DNA of 64,000 nt. Origin: Dasyornis broadbenti. Its lineage: Eukaryota > Chordata > Aves > Passeriformes > Dasyornithidae. Shown piece by piece: positions 24,634 through 38,622 of the stretch; the stretch's first letter is position 1; every line of letters starts with the position of its first letter. The position numbers and the translations under genes were made by a program. Below the pieces are notes generated by a model. That model was not told the origin of the DNA. It searched no databases and saw nothing but the letters and a program-made list of their open reading frames with translations. Where the stretch lies: the NCBI GenBank assembly GCA_013397935.1, contig VZRN01004254.1, forward strand, positions 2,489,846 through 2,553,845, read 5' to 3'.

Positions 24634-27600
24634 TAAAAAACAGCATTTCCTTCTCATGATGATAAACTCTTCATCTTGGCTAGTTATTCCCACATAGAGC
24701 AGTTACGCCAGCACAATTTCCAGCTGCAGCAGAAAGGTTTACATTCAGACTCAAGCTAAGGTGTGTGGGAAGCATGGGTGTTTTCAGAGAAACACTACAA
24801 TCCAAAGAAGTTAGAGGAAGGGCACAGTGTTATAAAATGTGCATTTCCCCAAAACTGCATGTGCAGTGTTTCTCTACACCTTTCAGCCTATGAACATATT
24901 TTCTGACAGTGCTCAACTGACTGCACCATTATTTACAGACACATCACAGATTTCTCCTAACCAGTGGGTCACTATGTGGTTTGTAACCTCTACTGGAGAG
25001 ATACTAGATCTTATCAGATCTGGTCCAGCAAAAATGTAGTTACAAACTGGATCAAGGCATTGAACAACAAGGAAGATGCTGCTGAAGGGCAGTAAGACAT
25101 ATCCCAAAGTGTGCTCGCCTGAGGTCACAGTCTCGCAGTGAATCCTAACTAAAGACTCAAAAAAACCCCACTGTAAATAAATAAGCTAAGCAAAAATGCA
25201 AGCATCAGCCAAGTATTATAAAAATCACATTAATTTTAAAGCTTTACACTTTTTGACATTTAAAAAAGTCTTTGACCTGGCATATTCTGCAGTTGGATTT
25301 TTCTGATGTTTTTATAAAGGTCATGTTTATGGTATAATGAGCACAAATTTCCAAGGGTTATCAATCAAAACACTGTATTGCAAAGAGATTTTCAAAGAAT
25401 TCTTCTTTTTTATGATGAATATATTATCAGTTTTAAAAGTGCCGTTTTTCAAAAGCGTGATTGGGAAAGAAATAACGATTAACTTCTGATGTCTTTACTT
25501 CAAATGAAACAAGCGTATGACTGAGACAAATATGTAACTAATATCATGAAATGGACACGCTCCACTAGTAAACTCTACAAAGATAGTTCTGTGTAGCAAT
25601 GCATCTTCTATTTAGCACAGATAATACCATTTAGCATTAATAGTTCAGTGGAAAGTGTTTTAACACATTTGTAACTGCATAGTGCAAAATAAGTGGAACT
25701 TAATGCCAAGTTATTGCATGTTTCCAGGGCATCATTTCACTCTTCTGCTAGCTGTCAAGTGTCTGTTGCTTTACTGAATAACCAGTAGATTGGCTTCAGA
25801 AAGTGATGAAGTCAGGAGAAGGATGGTAGAATCCAAGCCAAAAGAGCAAAGTCAAGGCTAGCTTCACAGAGAGAGTGGAAGGGAAAGAAGGAGAGAGGTG
25901 CATTGAGAAAAAGGTGACAGAAAATCTGTGGTTTTGCAGCCGCACTTGGCTGTTGGTCTTACAGGTAGCAAACAACAATGGACGTGAAAGTACCTCCATC
26001 AACCTATGCCAGTGTTACATAGCCTGGGTCATGATTCCCTCCTGAATTAACTCAGAGAGTTGCATACACAGGCCTGCCTGTGTGTATGTATGTGACTTAC
26101 TGAAATAAAACCACATTTTTCTTTTTTCTGTCACATGCATAATGACATGTTTCCACAATACATCAGAAACTATCACAGTCTCAAAATTTTTGATTCACAA
26201 AAAAACCCCCAACACATATATGTTTAAAAAAAGTTAGGTTTATGATCTTTCATAGGTAGGCAAAAGAATAAGTGGAAAGAGCAGAATGGAACCAAAAGCA
26301 CAGGATTTACTAATGGATAGTGAGCACTGCCACAGTAGATAGAAGTGCATTTTACAGGACAGGCTCCTGGACATAAAGAACTTTTCAGTTCATGGTGGCT
26401 TGAAAGATACCTGTTAAGATAAATTATAGGTCATATCATCATTTTGCCTGTATGTATGTATTCCTAAATTAAAAATACTTTAAGTTATTTGGCTCAAGAA
26501 TTTTTCCCAACAGTGAAATATCTTAACTCCCACTATGAATGAAACATCTGAAGTTCTTAAAGAAAATTAAACAAAACCAGCAAACACAAATATTTTTCTT
26601 TCTCAGGATGTAAAACCAGAAAAAAACCCTATTAGATTGTGTGGCCCAATTGTCTCTAAACCCCAACCTATTACTTTTCATAAAACTTGTACTATACTTT
26701 AATGAAACAAAACAAGTTCAGTCCTCAGGAGATAGAGCTGTTTGTGCAAAAAGCAAGAGCCTGAGGCTCTGTGACCGAGAGTTTCTGGAAAAAGAAGTTG
26801 ATGCAAAACTGAAGTTATCCTAGCAGGCAAGCCATGCTTTGTATTGAGAAGCAAAGTAAAAACAGACAGTGCTTGGCAGTCTGCTGTCCCCAAAGAGACA
26901 GAGGAAGAGAGAGATAAAATATTTAGTTAACTGATAAGTTTGAACATTAATAGAACAGAATTTTATGCCATCTCAAATCACACATGCAATGACTATACTC
27001 TGGATTTTCATCAGAAGGCAATTAAAAAAAAAAAAAAATCCAGTTGTTGTACTGGGGAGAGAAAAATCTCTGTATCTTTTGCCAAGTGACGAGTACTTGA
27101 AGATTAGATTAGATTAGAGTCACTCCTTTCACCATTAAGCAACAGAGATCAGCTTACATCTTAACGGAGCTGGCAATCAGATGTTGCTTTCTTGCCACAC
27201 TGCCAAAAATTTCAGGTTAATTATAGTGACTGCAATATGGCGAGTTGAACGCACCCAAGACAAAAGCATGACCACCAACAACACAGCAGCCTTCCAGCAT
27301 GAAGAGATGAGGAATTCAGGAATTTGCAGATCGTCACTGACTTGCTTAGAACTTTTTTGCTGTACTGATCAACCGGTTGGCCATTCTTCATCTGTCTGAA
27401 AAAAACTAGAGATTGAAATGATCAGCAGTTCTGGACTGCAGGACAGAGCTTTGAGTTCAGCAAGGGAACCATGAAAAGAGAGCTGGTGCTGATAGAGGAC
27501 AAAACCCTCAAGATGATGCTAAGGGCAAGGAGTTCACATCAAATTTGGGAGAGAGAAAAGTGGAGGGGAAAGAAGAGGAAGTAAGAAGGCAGCAGGCAAA

Positions 27601-29757
27601 ACAAGAATGGAAATAAAAGAATGGGATTTTGGAAATCAGTGGGAGAAATTTGAACCTTGGCCAGAATCAATGAAACTGTTGTCTTCTGGAAATTCTATAT
27701 CCTGTCACAGATTTAGTTTTAATAAAGTTTAAATAGGACATGTTATAGCATACTTAAATAGCAATAATTGTGTAATTCTGTTGTATGCACAAAATACATC
27801 TTTGCCAAACATTATTTAGTGCAATCACATGCTGCTCTTGTGCAATTTAAATGGTTTTTTTTTTCCCTTTTCAAACAGAGATAAACATGTCATATGATAT
27901 GCTGGAACACAGTTTCTAGGTGTTAATTCACAGTATATCCTGATGAGTAAATGTTTTTATTTCTATCAAAAAACTGTGGAATTGTGCTTCCATATGCACA
28001 GTTACATTGAAAAAAATAGCTATTCCATACACCACTAAGTCTCTAAATTCAAGAAGTGTAAGCAAAATAAAACCACACCATGATGCAATATAAGAGGTAA
28101 ATGTATATCAGAGCGTTTCATCAGTACTAGTGAAGTAAACATTGTTTTTTCTCTCTATGACAAAGATCACATGAATGTTTTGTATATGGGGTTCTGTAAG
28201 CAGGGTACCTTCATTCCCATCATAACAGATCCCAGCCATGACCCTTTCTCTGCAGCAGAGAAAACAGGACAAAACAGAGTATATTGAATTCACTTTTATA
28301 AACCTTTTTGTTCTCTATCATAAAGGACCAGTTTGAAACTATGTTTTAATAATCCTTGAATCAGGCTATGGGTTTGCACATGCCACTGCAATTACAAAGC
28401 TATAGATAATTAATCTATTCTTCTGTGTTAATTTGGCTGATGCCTTGCTTCAAGATGCGATTGCTTGTGGACAAGGAGGGAAAACTAAAAAATTAACTTT
28501 TTCTGGGTTGCAAAGCTCTGTTAGAATTTATCTTCATATTTACACGGAAGCTACACTTTCACACATGTTGAAAAAAGTTATTTTAAAAGTTTCAAAAATT
28601 GAAAGAAATCAAGGTCTGTATTTTAATCAAATCATATTGAAGCCTGCTCTGTAAGTCCTCAACGCCTCAGGGGAATGTCCCAATAGTTGGGCAGTTGAGT
28701 AACTGGGGAGACTTGCACAATGATACCATTTTGGAGCAGTTTAGATTTGTGTAAATGTGTATTCACTTCACGGAGAAATTTAGGTCGGGTTTCCAGCAGT
28801 CTACAAAAATCCCTTGACCTCAGGGCTAATGTTTTTCTGGGGAAGTGAATACATTCTTTTACAGCGGAGAAGTTCTAACAAAATGGCTATTTATAAAAAC
28901 GGACTATGAAAACTTCCATTTTGGCAAACTTACACCTGATGGAGCTGATTTAGGCAAATGCTCCGAGAGCTGGGATATGTGGCAGTTATTAGGTTGACTG
29001 TCCTTCCCTTGACACTTGTGAAAATGCTGTCAGGTCTGTTTTTCAAATATCTAAGTAAAAATATGCCTATAATTTTAAAAAGTTTTTCAAGCAAGTAAAA
29101 TTATCTCTTGTCATTCTCTATAGGTGGGGGAGAAGCACTACTGCTTTAACAGACAAGACACAAAGGACAAAAGAAATTTTTGTCCTATTTTCCAGAAACA
29201 CAGGCATGTCAAGCTCAATTTATTTAATCCATGACATGTTGGATGCTCCAGGCTGCATCTATGGAAATAGATAAAGGCTTGTCCTCCACAGATTTAATGA
29301 ATGGGAATCCCTGCCCCTGGCTATTATAAATTGTGCTTGTTGGTGGGTAATTCTATTGATTACAATCCAGTTACATTTACACAAGTACACATAAGAATTT
29401 TCTGTAAAGCAGCATAAACTACTGGCCAAAAAATGCAAACATAACCCAACAATATGTTCATATATCTTTAAGCTGTATGAAGTTATGATTTTTCAGTTTT
29501 TCCATATCCTATCCTGGTGTTCCTTAAGTGTGTTTTAATATCATGTGATCTAAAATTATTCCATGATAAATCCATGTTATTACTCATTCTATTCAGAGCT
29601 TTCTCCTCATGCAAAGAGCAAAGAAATTTTTATAGGTTCTGACACATATTTTGCTATAAGGTTTCCTGAGTCGACCACACAACTTGCAGCTGTAAATAGA
29701 AGGTTCAGGCCAGTATCCTGTGTATCTTGGTTACCATTTGATATGGGCAAATTTCTT

Positions 29758-29814
29758 AAAAAAAAAAAAAAAAAAAATGAAACAAAACAACAAACCAACC
29801 AAACAAAAACTCCA
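29758..29814. repeat. A20 run followed by A/C-rich tract
   Basis: Twenty A residues followed by units of AAAC, CAAA and CCAA. The upstream sequence is not a recognisable retrocopy, so I treat this as a simple repeat and not as a poly(A) tail. Confidence 0.8.
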
Positions 29815-32800
29815 CAAGGAAAACCAACCCCTGCTGGGGTATGAAAGGTGGCAAAGACCGGTCTGCATATCAATGGGCAGATTTCACTGCTGGCTAGGGA
29901 TACCAAGGCATGGTCGAAGGCACAAATACTATTCATCTGCATTTTTACCTATTAGCATAGGTCAGGAACAGCCTGAAACTCTCTCTAAAAAAAAAATAAA
30001 AAAAGGAAAAATTATAAACCCTCAAGTAGTACCTTTCCTGGACTGCTGTTCAGTCAGCCTGGCTATGTTCTGGTCCTCTATCAAGGCATCTTAAAATTTT
30101 ATAGCCCTGGTTCCAGGAACCAAACACAGGAAAGTGTTATAAAACATTTAAATAACTTTGTATTAGCAAGAATGGATCTCTCTAAAACCTCACTACTCAA
30201 ACTATTTACTTCTAGCCCTATATAGGTATTAAAATTTCACTTTGTGTATATTACAAACTCAAATTAGACATTCACTGATATTGCCCTCCTAGTTAGGAAG
30301 TGTCTATAATTCAGTATTTCTTGAACTAACTCTAAATATATACTGAAACAGGCCTAGTATAAAAACAATTTACCTCAAACATTCCGGTTTGTTCTAGCCA
30401 AAGACTGTTTCTCATCTACCTCCTTCCTAAGGTGTTTGAAAAAATCAAGCCTTGGGCATAAGACACTAAAACTTACTCCACAGGAAAAAAAAGCTTCAGT
30501 TGACATGTTTTATTTTATTTTTAAGGCTCTCTCTGCTGGAAAGGCAAAATAAAATGAAAGAAATAATTTTGATTCTCTTGCATTACACAGTTATTTGAGA
30601 GATACTAAAGGAAATGTGGTTTTTGAAAGGCATTTCTACCAAGCCTTGTAACCATGATAAAATAGAATACGGTACCAAGAGGAGAAAAATTCCGGTGCAC
30701 ACTATTCTGCTAATCCATCTAGATCAGAAGGATCAGGATCATGCAGCTTTACAATTTTAATTCTACCTATTATAATTCCAGATGTTATTGAGTACATTAT
30801 ATACATATATATTTGCTCTGATCCATGTTAAGTCATTGCATTGCTTTGCTTCAACTATTTGGAGCGAAGACCTAATCAAACTCAACTCTTTTTGCATCAC
30901 ATCATTATACACATTCCCAATATTTTTTGTTCACATTAAAACAGAAAAGTAATGCCTCAATTTAGTCAATGGACTTTAATCTAATTGAATTTTGTGTCAA
31001 GTGCTTCAGGTAATTTCTCAATATGCTTTTATCATTCAAGATGAGAAAGTCAACCTCTCTACAAAAACTAAAACATTTGAATTATAATGAATTTGGTATA
31101 TTAATCTGATCAGAAGAACCTTACAAAACCTGAGAAGCGAGGACGATGCAAAAGCAAAGAGCCTTTAACGGAACCATGTGTTGACAAGCTAGATCCCTCC
31201 TCCCGTCCTCCCACTCCGCTGCTAAGGAGTGAAGGGAGCCTCACATACTGTAATCATCTTTGCTTTCCATAAGAGGTAATCTTATAATAAATTTCCAAGA
31301 ATGAAATTATATCAAGCCAGTGAAGTGAGCCAACCAATTGCCAGATTGCAATAGAAATGCAAGGATTTGCTAAGCCACAGAAAAACCTCAATCCTACAAA
31401 TATTTTTGCACATCTTTAACTATTTTGATCCCTCATATCAGAAAAACAACATCAGAAAAGTTAATTATTTTTTAATTCATGCATGCAGCAGTGGGGTCCA
31501 TCTCTTGCTTGCGTGTTTCCATCTGACTAAACATTCAGAATGTTCCATAACAATGAGTTTTAAACAGAGATCTGCTATTCTACTAAAAAGGAATTAAAAA
31601 TTTACCCAAGGATGCCGAATTCGAAGGATGAATTGAAACCCCAATTACCCAACCCACATCACTGTATACAAGAGAATTTGCTTTTATAATCCAGAATTTG
31701 GCACTGTTTTCTTCAAAAACAAAACAAACCCACAAAATACCAAGATATACCACGCAAGAAGAGAAATGCATGATGAAACAATAAACATCAGATGAAAATG
31801 ACAATACTCTAAGTATATTGCCAAAGATGCAAGAAGACATCCATCTCTTCTTTCTGACATCATTAAAAAAAAAAAATCAGGATGATTCCAGTAACAAGTA
31901 CCTACCTCTTGTCTCCAGAAATGGCATTAAAAAACTCTCATAATCTTATTTTAAAAAGACACTGTGTTGAAAAGAAGAGGCCTATGTCTCTATATGATAC
32001 CAGTGACTTAAGAAGAGTTACTCTGTATATAAGTTTGAGCTGTAATACTAAAGGACAGTTATTGCAGCACACTAAATCTGCTTAATTAGAGGTATCAATT
32101 CAAGTAATGAGGTAATTTTGCATGCAAGCCTCTAAGAAACCTGAAACCAAACAAAGCTTGCCTGTATAAGGGTTGCATTCCAGAGCTTAAGCTCAAGCCA
32201 ATTTTACAGATCTGGAGTTGCAACTAAACATAAATCACCTGATTCACAGCAGAATGTTTTGGGTGTGTTAACCTGAAACGCTGAGAAAATTTCAGCAATT
32301 TGGGCCAAACCATGACAAAATTCAAGATCTGCACAAGCTTCTTCAGCCTCAGACTGCTGATGCTTGCACAGTTCTTTTGTCTACATATCTGCATTAGGCT
32401 GGGACCTTGCAGTTTCTCTTCCTCTAAGTTGAACACAAAGTATCTGTAGCTTCACAAATCTATTGCCTTTGTTTGCACATTACAGGAAGATTTGATTTAT
32501 CATCTAAGAAAAGACTCCCCAAGCCTGTATTTCTGGCTCTTCTGTTTCACTTGGACTTGGGCAGTATATGAAGTAATCTTGTCTAAATATAGATAAAATT
32601 TAAATGGGGAGTGATAGGACTTCTTTATTACACTCTTCAGACAGCTAAATTATACTTAAAATACATTGAGAAGACCTAGAGCACAGAGAGCTGTTTCATG
32701 TTGCTATGTAGATTCTGTTGCTACCACATGGCAAAAAAAAATTAACATTTTCTTTCTCACTTAACTGACCATTTAAGTACACAGAAAGCATCAAATGACC

Positions 32801-35800
32801 TAGGTGTTCAGCTACATGACTATTTACAGTTCCAAAAGTAGCAAAAGGAAAATAAATCCCTGTGTCCAAGGTCAAACATCAACTGTATTAGCAGAACTCT
32901 TATGAAGTTCTGAAAGTTGCATGCAGAATGCAGAGTTCACCTTTAGATTAGCCCTGCATTTTTGTAGAGCATTGCCAAGACCAGGCCTGGTCATACTACT
33001 AAATTGGTACACTGAGACTACCAAAACTGGTCGAAATCCAAGAACAGAAAAGAAAGGACTGAAGAAAGCCAGTGTCATTCAGTGTCTGTTAGCTTGAAGT
33101 GAATAAGTCACTTTCTGAGAATTTGGGTCCCACCAAATATCCTTTTCTTGCATTAATAAGACCCTTCAGTGTTCCCCTACAACTTCGTCTGCAGACATAA
33201 GCAAGATGGTTTTAGTCCAGTTTAAAAAAAAAAAAAGGCCAAAAGAATACAACCAGAAAGCCCCTTGTGTTAGGTTTACCACTTCACATGATTTCAGGAT
33301 TCTTTCTGCTCAGTGAAAGCTAGGAAAAGGTGGCATGAGCTATTTCTTAGAGCTATCACACACTGAAAAAACCCATGTAAAGCAGTATATGCACATACAC
33401 ACCAAAGGGGACCAGAAACCCTTTAATTTTTTTCATGGAAGTATATTTTTGTGATTATTTTCTTAAATCTCTGCTCTTGCTCTAACAGCATAGGCAATGA
33501 CGTCTTATTAGACATGATTTAGTACAAGATATTATCTCTTTCCCCCTAAAATTCACTATAAATTTCAAATATATACATTATAGTAGTATAATGTTATTTG
33601 GCCTTTCCAAAATGACACATTCAAAAGTCAGACCAACATTCTAATTACAAATTACAGTTTCCTTATCACTAGAAACTATTACCCATATACAATTTTAATA
33701 CATGTCCATTCAGTAGCTCCAAGACACACAACTGCAAATGTTAAAATCTTGGAGACTAGAAATGAACTTCTCCCACATGCAGCTTTTTCTGGCTGAGCTA
33801 CAAACCCACAGAAATGATAGCTTGATATGATTTGTGGTCATAAACTTCAACAGAGCTGTATGAGATGATGCTCTAAGAAAAATGTTAAGCCTCCTCAGCT
33901 AGTGAGGGGGTGGAAGTAGGGGTGAGGGAGGTGGGAAAGAGAAGAAACCCCAGATTTTTCTTATTGCTGCTCTTCTACTTAATAAGTGTAGTCTGTTAAC
34001 TGAAGGAGAATCACCATAAACTACTAAACTATTCATTGAGTTGTCTTAATCTTTTTAATGATATTGCCAATAATGTGCCCTAATGAGGCAAAAAAGACAT
34101 CCCTGTTCAACAAGGCACTGGAGTGGTTGCCCCCAGGAAACTAAATAAAACTTAAATAGGACTGGTGTGAATTAAGAGATACTCTACATAACTTGTACGT
34201 AACCAAGAAAGCTTGCAAGCCACCATCCTATACACATAGATGAATTCCTTGCAGATGTAAACCTAACAGGGAATTGCTATGGGCTTAGGAGTGTACAGAA
34301 ATAAATAGTTCAGTTGACTTAAGGATGTCATATTATCCTTATTGGCATAGATGACTTAATAATGGAAATTAATAAGAACAATAATGACTATACTTGTTTG
34401 CAGTAGAAAGCTGCGTGCTTGTTTACAGAAAAAAGGTTGGTGGTTTTAAAGCACTTCCTCAAAAAAATCCAGAGGATAACTTTCATTGCCTGTTGATTCC
34501 TGAGCCTTTGTATGGAAACCATCAAAGCTCAGGAGGACAAGGGAGCTCATGGAGTCTTGTCCCACAGGTGTGCAGAGCTCCTCTAGCATGGCGAGAGCTG
34601 CAGCACTGCATTCCCTCCTGCAGATGCATCTTCCCATAACCAGGGCTCCCCACATGAGGCCAATGCAATTCAAATTATGCAACCACCCAAGCTCATATTT
34701 TCATCAGATTCATTGCCCCTTCTGGCAAAGGTACAGAGAACAACTCTTTAAAGGGGATCTGCAATCCAAATGGCTAAATCTTTCATCATCGCTGGATCAT
34801 GCTGCCTCCACCCCAGACCTGCTGCACAACTGGGGCACTACAGTTCGACTACACTGCTGATGATCAGTTTTAAGATTTTAAAGATCATTTAATTCACATT
34901 TGAAATTATTGGAGACATTAAACACAAATTATTTGGCAGTTATGTTTAATTAGAATAGGTCTAGTTTAATATTTCTAGCACAGTTGAAACTAACTTTTCT
35001 GGGGGCCATGGAAGTTTCTCAGCGTGTTAGGTCCAGTAAATGAAATTGAGTTCAAGCAAATCTGTTAGCACAGTCCAATACTTTCCACAGTTCATTTCAA
35101 ATAATAATTACTTTCTGAAACCTCCTTCTTCAGTATGAACAGATCTGACTCAGTAAAAACAGTCTCAGTGAGGAAAGCTCCATTTTTTCTGAAAGATTCT
35201 TGAACTTTCAAGAGCTTTTTCTGATACCTGCTAGCAGTTGCCATACATACATTATATCAACAGATATCAAATGCTGCCCAGCTTCTTTCAGACAAACCAT
35301 CAATATTACCTCAACTAATTTACTATCAAAATCAGCTTCCTACATTATTTACTAGAACAGAACCTGGCTACAGAGATAGAAAAACTTGCAAAACTGGAAA
35401 TCTGCCCATCACCCGCATCTTGCAAAGATTTCTTAAAAGATTAACTTATTTATTATGGTAAACATTCTCTCACAACTTTAGCCATCTATTGCTGTGAGCA
35501 TCTAGAAAGGGCTAAAAGTTTATAATTATCATTATTTCTACTTATCTTTGTGATTTGGAAGATATTAGCTCAGCTGGAGTCTCTCAAACAGATATTTGAT
35601 ATAAAATATTCATAATTCATTTGACTATATACTGAGGTCAGATGGCAATATTTCTGTTTTCAGATGAATCTAAAGTGAGCTTTGTATTGCTAAAAATGTG
35701 CTGGCATAGCTTTTAACATAAAAAAAACCCCTCCTATAATAAATTACAATAAAGCATCATGCAATTTTTATCTTTGTGAATGTTCCTGTGAAGAAACCTT

Positions 35801-37746
35801 CCTACTAGAAATGCACAAAAAGCTTATACAAATCACATAAACACTGTTAGAATAAACTGAAGGATATCTTAGTAGTATTAATTGTTAATGATTTTTCAAT
35901 GCTAAGTATCATCAAGGACTGCCTACCTGAGACATTTCTGTTTTATTTTTCATCACTACATGCAATCTTTCGGTAATATTTAACTTCTTTTTAAAAAAAG
36001 ACAGGGCAGGGGATAATAAGAAGTAAAAATAGATTAATGTTATACACATCTGCATTTTCCTAAAATCTGTAGTTTTCTGGGTGCCCTCAGTGACATATAG
36101 CATCATCATTCTTGGCCTTCACAATGTTAATTTCAGATATTTAAATAAATTTTATTCCCTGTGTGCTGATGCTAGCATGCGATGACAATTCTGCTTCAAG
36201 CTAGTCACTATGGCAAAACAGAGCAGTTTTGTTTGTTCATCTTGAAGTGCTTGTGAAGGGTGGTGCTGCCAGTACCATTTTGCTGCAGCACCAGCAGTCC
36301 ACCTCACTTTACCTGCTGCCTGCCTTTCTCTGCCAGCAGAGTTTACATACATTTCACACACTCTAAGTCTTTCCACAATCACATTTTGATTGTATCTACT
36401 TTGCTAGAGAGATTTCCAGTGTTGTTTTGATTTTTTTTTTCAAATGTGTTTTCAGCCTTTCCGTTTTTTTTTTTATTACATCCAGTAAGTTCATTCATGT
36501 GAGGGAGAATATCTGTGTGGGCATATATGTTATAATGTCCCTCTTTAAGGCCACTGATTCTTTCAGCCTTGAAAACCTGCATGTTTTCATGCAGGTAACC
36601 TATTGCATGCTTTGTTAGAGTGTGTAGAGCCAAATGCTAATATGGATGGGCTGCTAATTAGCATTGAGTCGGTTTGTCAGCTGTACCTACATAAGAATAT
36701 ATCTTTTATGTTATACAAAAATACTGCAAAGGATTAGGAGAAAAAAAAAATGAAAGAAAAAAGGGAAAACAATTAGGAATTTATAAATTTAATGAAATTT
36801 TTTATCTCCATCCAATTGAAAAGAAAAAGGGTTATTATTTCAGAACAGTCCTTAATAAAGAAAGAATGGGAAGAGAAAAATCACACCATGTAGACCAATG
36901 CAATTTCCAAGTACTCAGGGCTATGAAGATTTAAGCCCAGGAATCCAAATGTGCTATTAGGAGGCTGTGGCGACTGCTCTAGCACTGCATGTGGAAAGGA
37001 GGACTAAACAACCAGTTTTACAAGGCAGACAGACTGTGGTCAGGATTGGCGAGACATATGTTTGCAAATGATTACATCCTGTCTTGAGTGTTAAAATCAT
37101 GTAAGGATACTAGAAATAATACAATTCAGTGGCTTTACAGTACCCATATTCATGTGGCTGCCATGCCCTCAGTCAGAAGGAGACAAAAATGAAAGGATTT
37201 AAATATATCATTACATATGCATACACAGCTTTTTTATGGCCTGTTTGGCTTGTTAGAATTTGTCCTTTACAAACACAGGAATTGCAAAGTTAAATAGGAG
37301 ATTATGTAAAGTTTTACATTTGTCTGCTAAGTTCTTACTTTTTTTCTATGCTGCATGAAAGCAGACAAGCCATGCAACTCCCACTGTTGAAAAATTTGCT
37401 GCTCACAGCAGCACAACTTACGAGTAATAGAAAAACAGAGGAACAGTGTGGTTGCTACATAATAGTCACATATCTGGCAAACTGAATGCACCTGTTACAT
37501 TGCTGGTTTTGACAGGAGGTGAGTGGATTTGCTATTACAGGTAAATACCAGCAAGAAAAACCTAATTTGCTAAACATTGCACTATAGAGACAGCAGACCC
37601 TCAGGTCACTACTGAAAAATGACTTGGCTTGGCAAAAAGAGCACTGATAATCCTTGCAGTGCCAAGACTGGATTCCTCTCCACCTGCTCCTTCCTTTTAC
37701 ATTCACAATTGAAGATCTTGTCATGGTTCTGTGTTTTTTTACTTAG

Positions 37747-37765
37747 TTTTTTTTTTTTTTTTTTT
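37747..37765. repeat. T19 homopolymer
   Basis: Nineteen T residues, followed by CC and another short T run. Simple repeat with no associated element recognised. Confidence 0.85.
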
Positions 37766-38599
37766 CCTTTTTGTTCATTCAGTATTGATCCCTAGTGCAA
37801 TGATGGGTAACAATATTGGAAAACATGGCCATTATCTCCCTCTATCTTCATAACTTACTACACTCCATAGTAAACAAACTGAGTAAACAAGGTCAACAAG
37901 AACAAAAGAAGCTGAGAAAATTTTCATGGCTTTCATTTGAATGAATTGTCCATCTGCTTTTTCAATTACAGTATAAAAGTAAATATAAGAACCACTATGA
38001 AGTAATACTCACAGAGAAAATTAAGCCTAGCTTTTTTTCCTTTGTTCTCAAGGAAGCAGTTGTAATATTCAGAGGGGGTTTTCTAGCATAAACCTGCTTT
38101 TTAGGTTCTATCTTGTTTTCTGATTGAGAGAATTCAATCTGGTTTGCGTTGTACTAAACAGAACATATAAACAAGACACATTAAAAAAAATTATCAGTAT
38201 GAGCCAAAGCCCTTTGAGACCTTAAGCATATGCTAAAATTTCAAACAGCCATATCCAGACTTAGCAGACACTCATGGTCAATCTCATTTTTGTATCTTCT
38301 GTAACTGCTTCAGAGATGAAGATACTATACATTACCAAACCCCAGGAGCTTTTCAAGCTGTACTTGAAAAGCAAGTGGTACATTATGGTTTTAAATTCTG
38401 AAACCTGCAGGGATTACAAAACAGAGCAAATTAGTTGGCTAGGTAAAAGAGCCAGGACCTTATCCCATAGTGGTGAAAGAATTTCTCATGATTTCCAAAC
38501 AACTAGTTCAGCCAGCTAGCAGAGGTATTAAAAAAGAAATAGATTGATCTAACCCCACCTTTTTAAAATTGATGTAACCTTTGCTAAAGCAGAAATAGT

Positions 38600-38622
38600 G
38601 GGGTGGGGGAGGGGAGTGAGGG
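38600..38622 (+). other. G-quadruplex motif
   Basis: Four G runs with short loops on the plus strand: GGGG, T, GGGGG, A, GGGG, AGTGA, GGG. This satisfies the usual pattern of four runs of at least three G with loops of 1-7. It sits in a purine-rich strand that continues to about 38670. Folding potential is clear from sequence; any role is unknown. Confidence 0.8.

Noticed and set aside
27103..27117. Short GATTA tandem repeat
   Set aside because: Only about three units; ordinary microsatellite noise.
29607..29942. Hydrophobic minus-strand frame looking like a membrane segment
   Set aside because: The Phe, Val and Cys run comes from translating the antisense of the A20 and A/C-rich tract.
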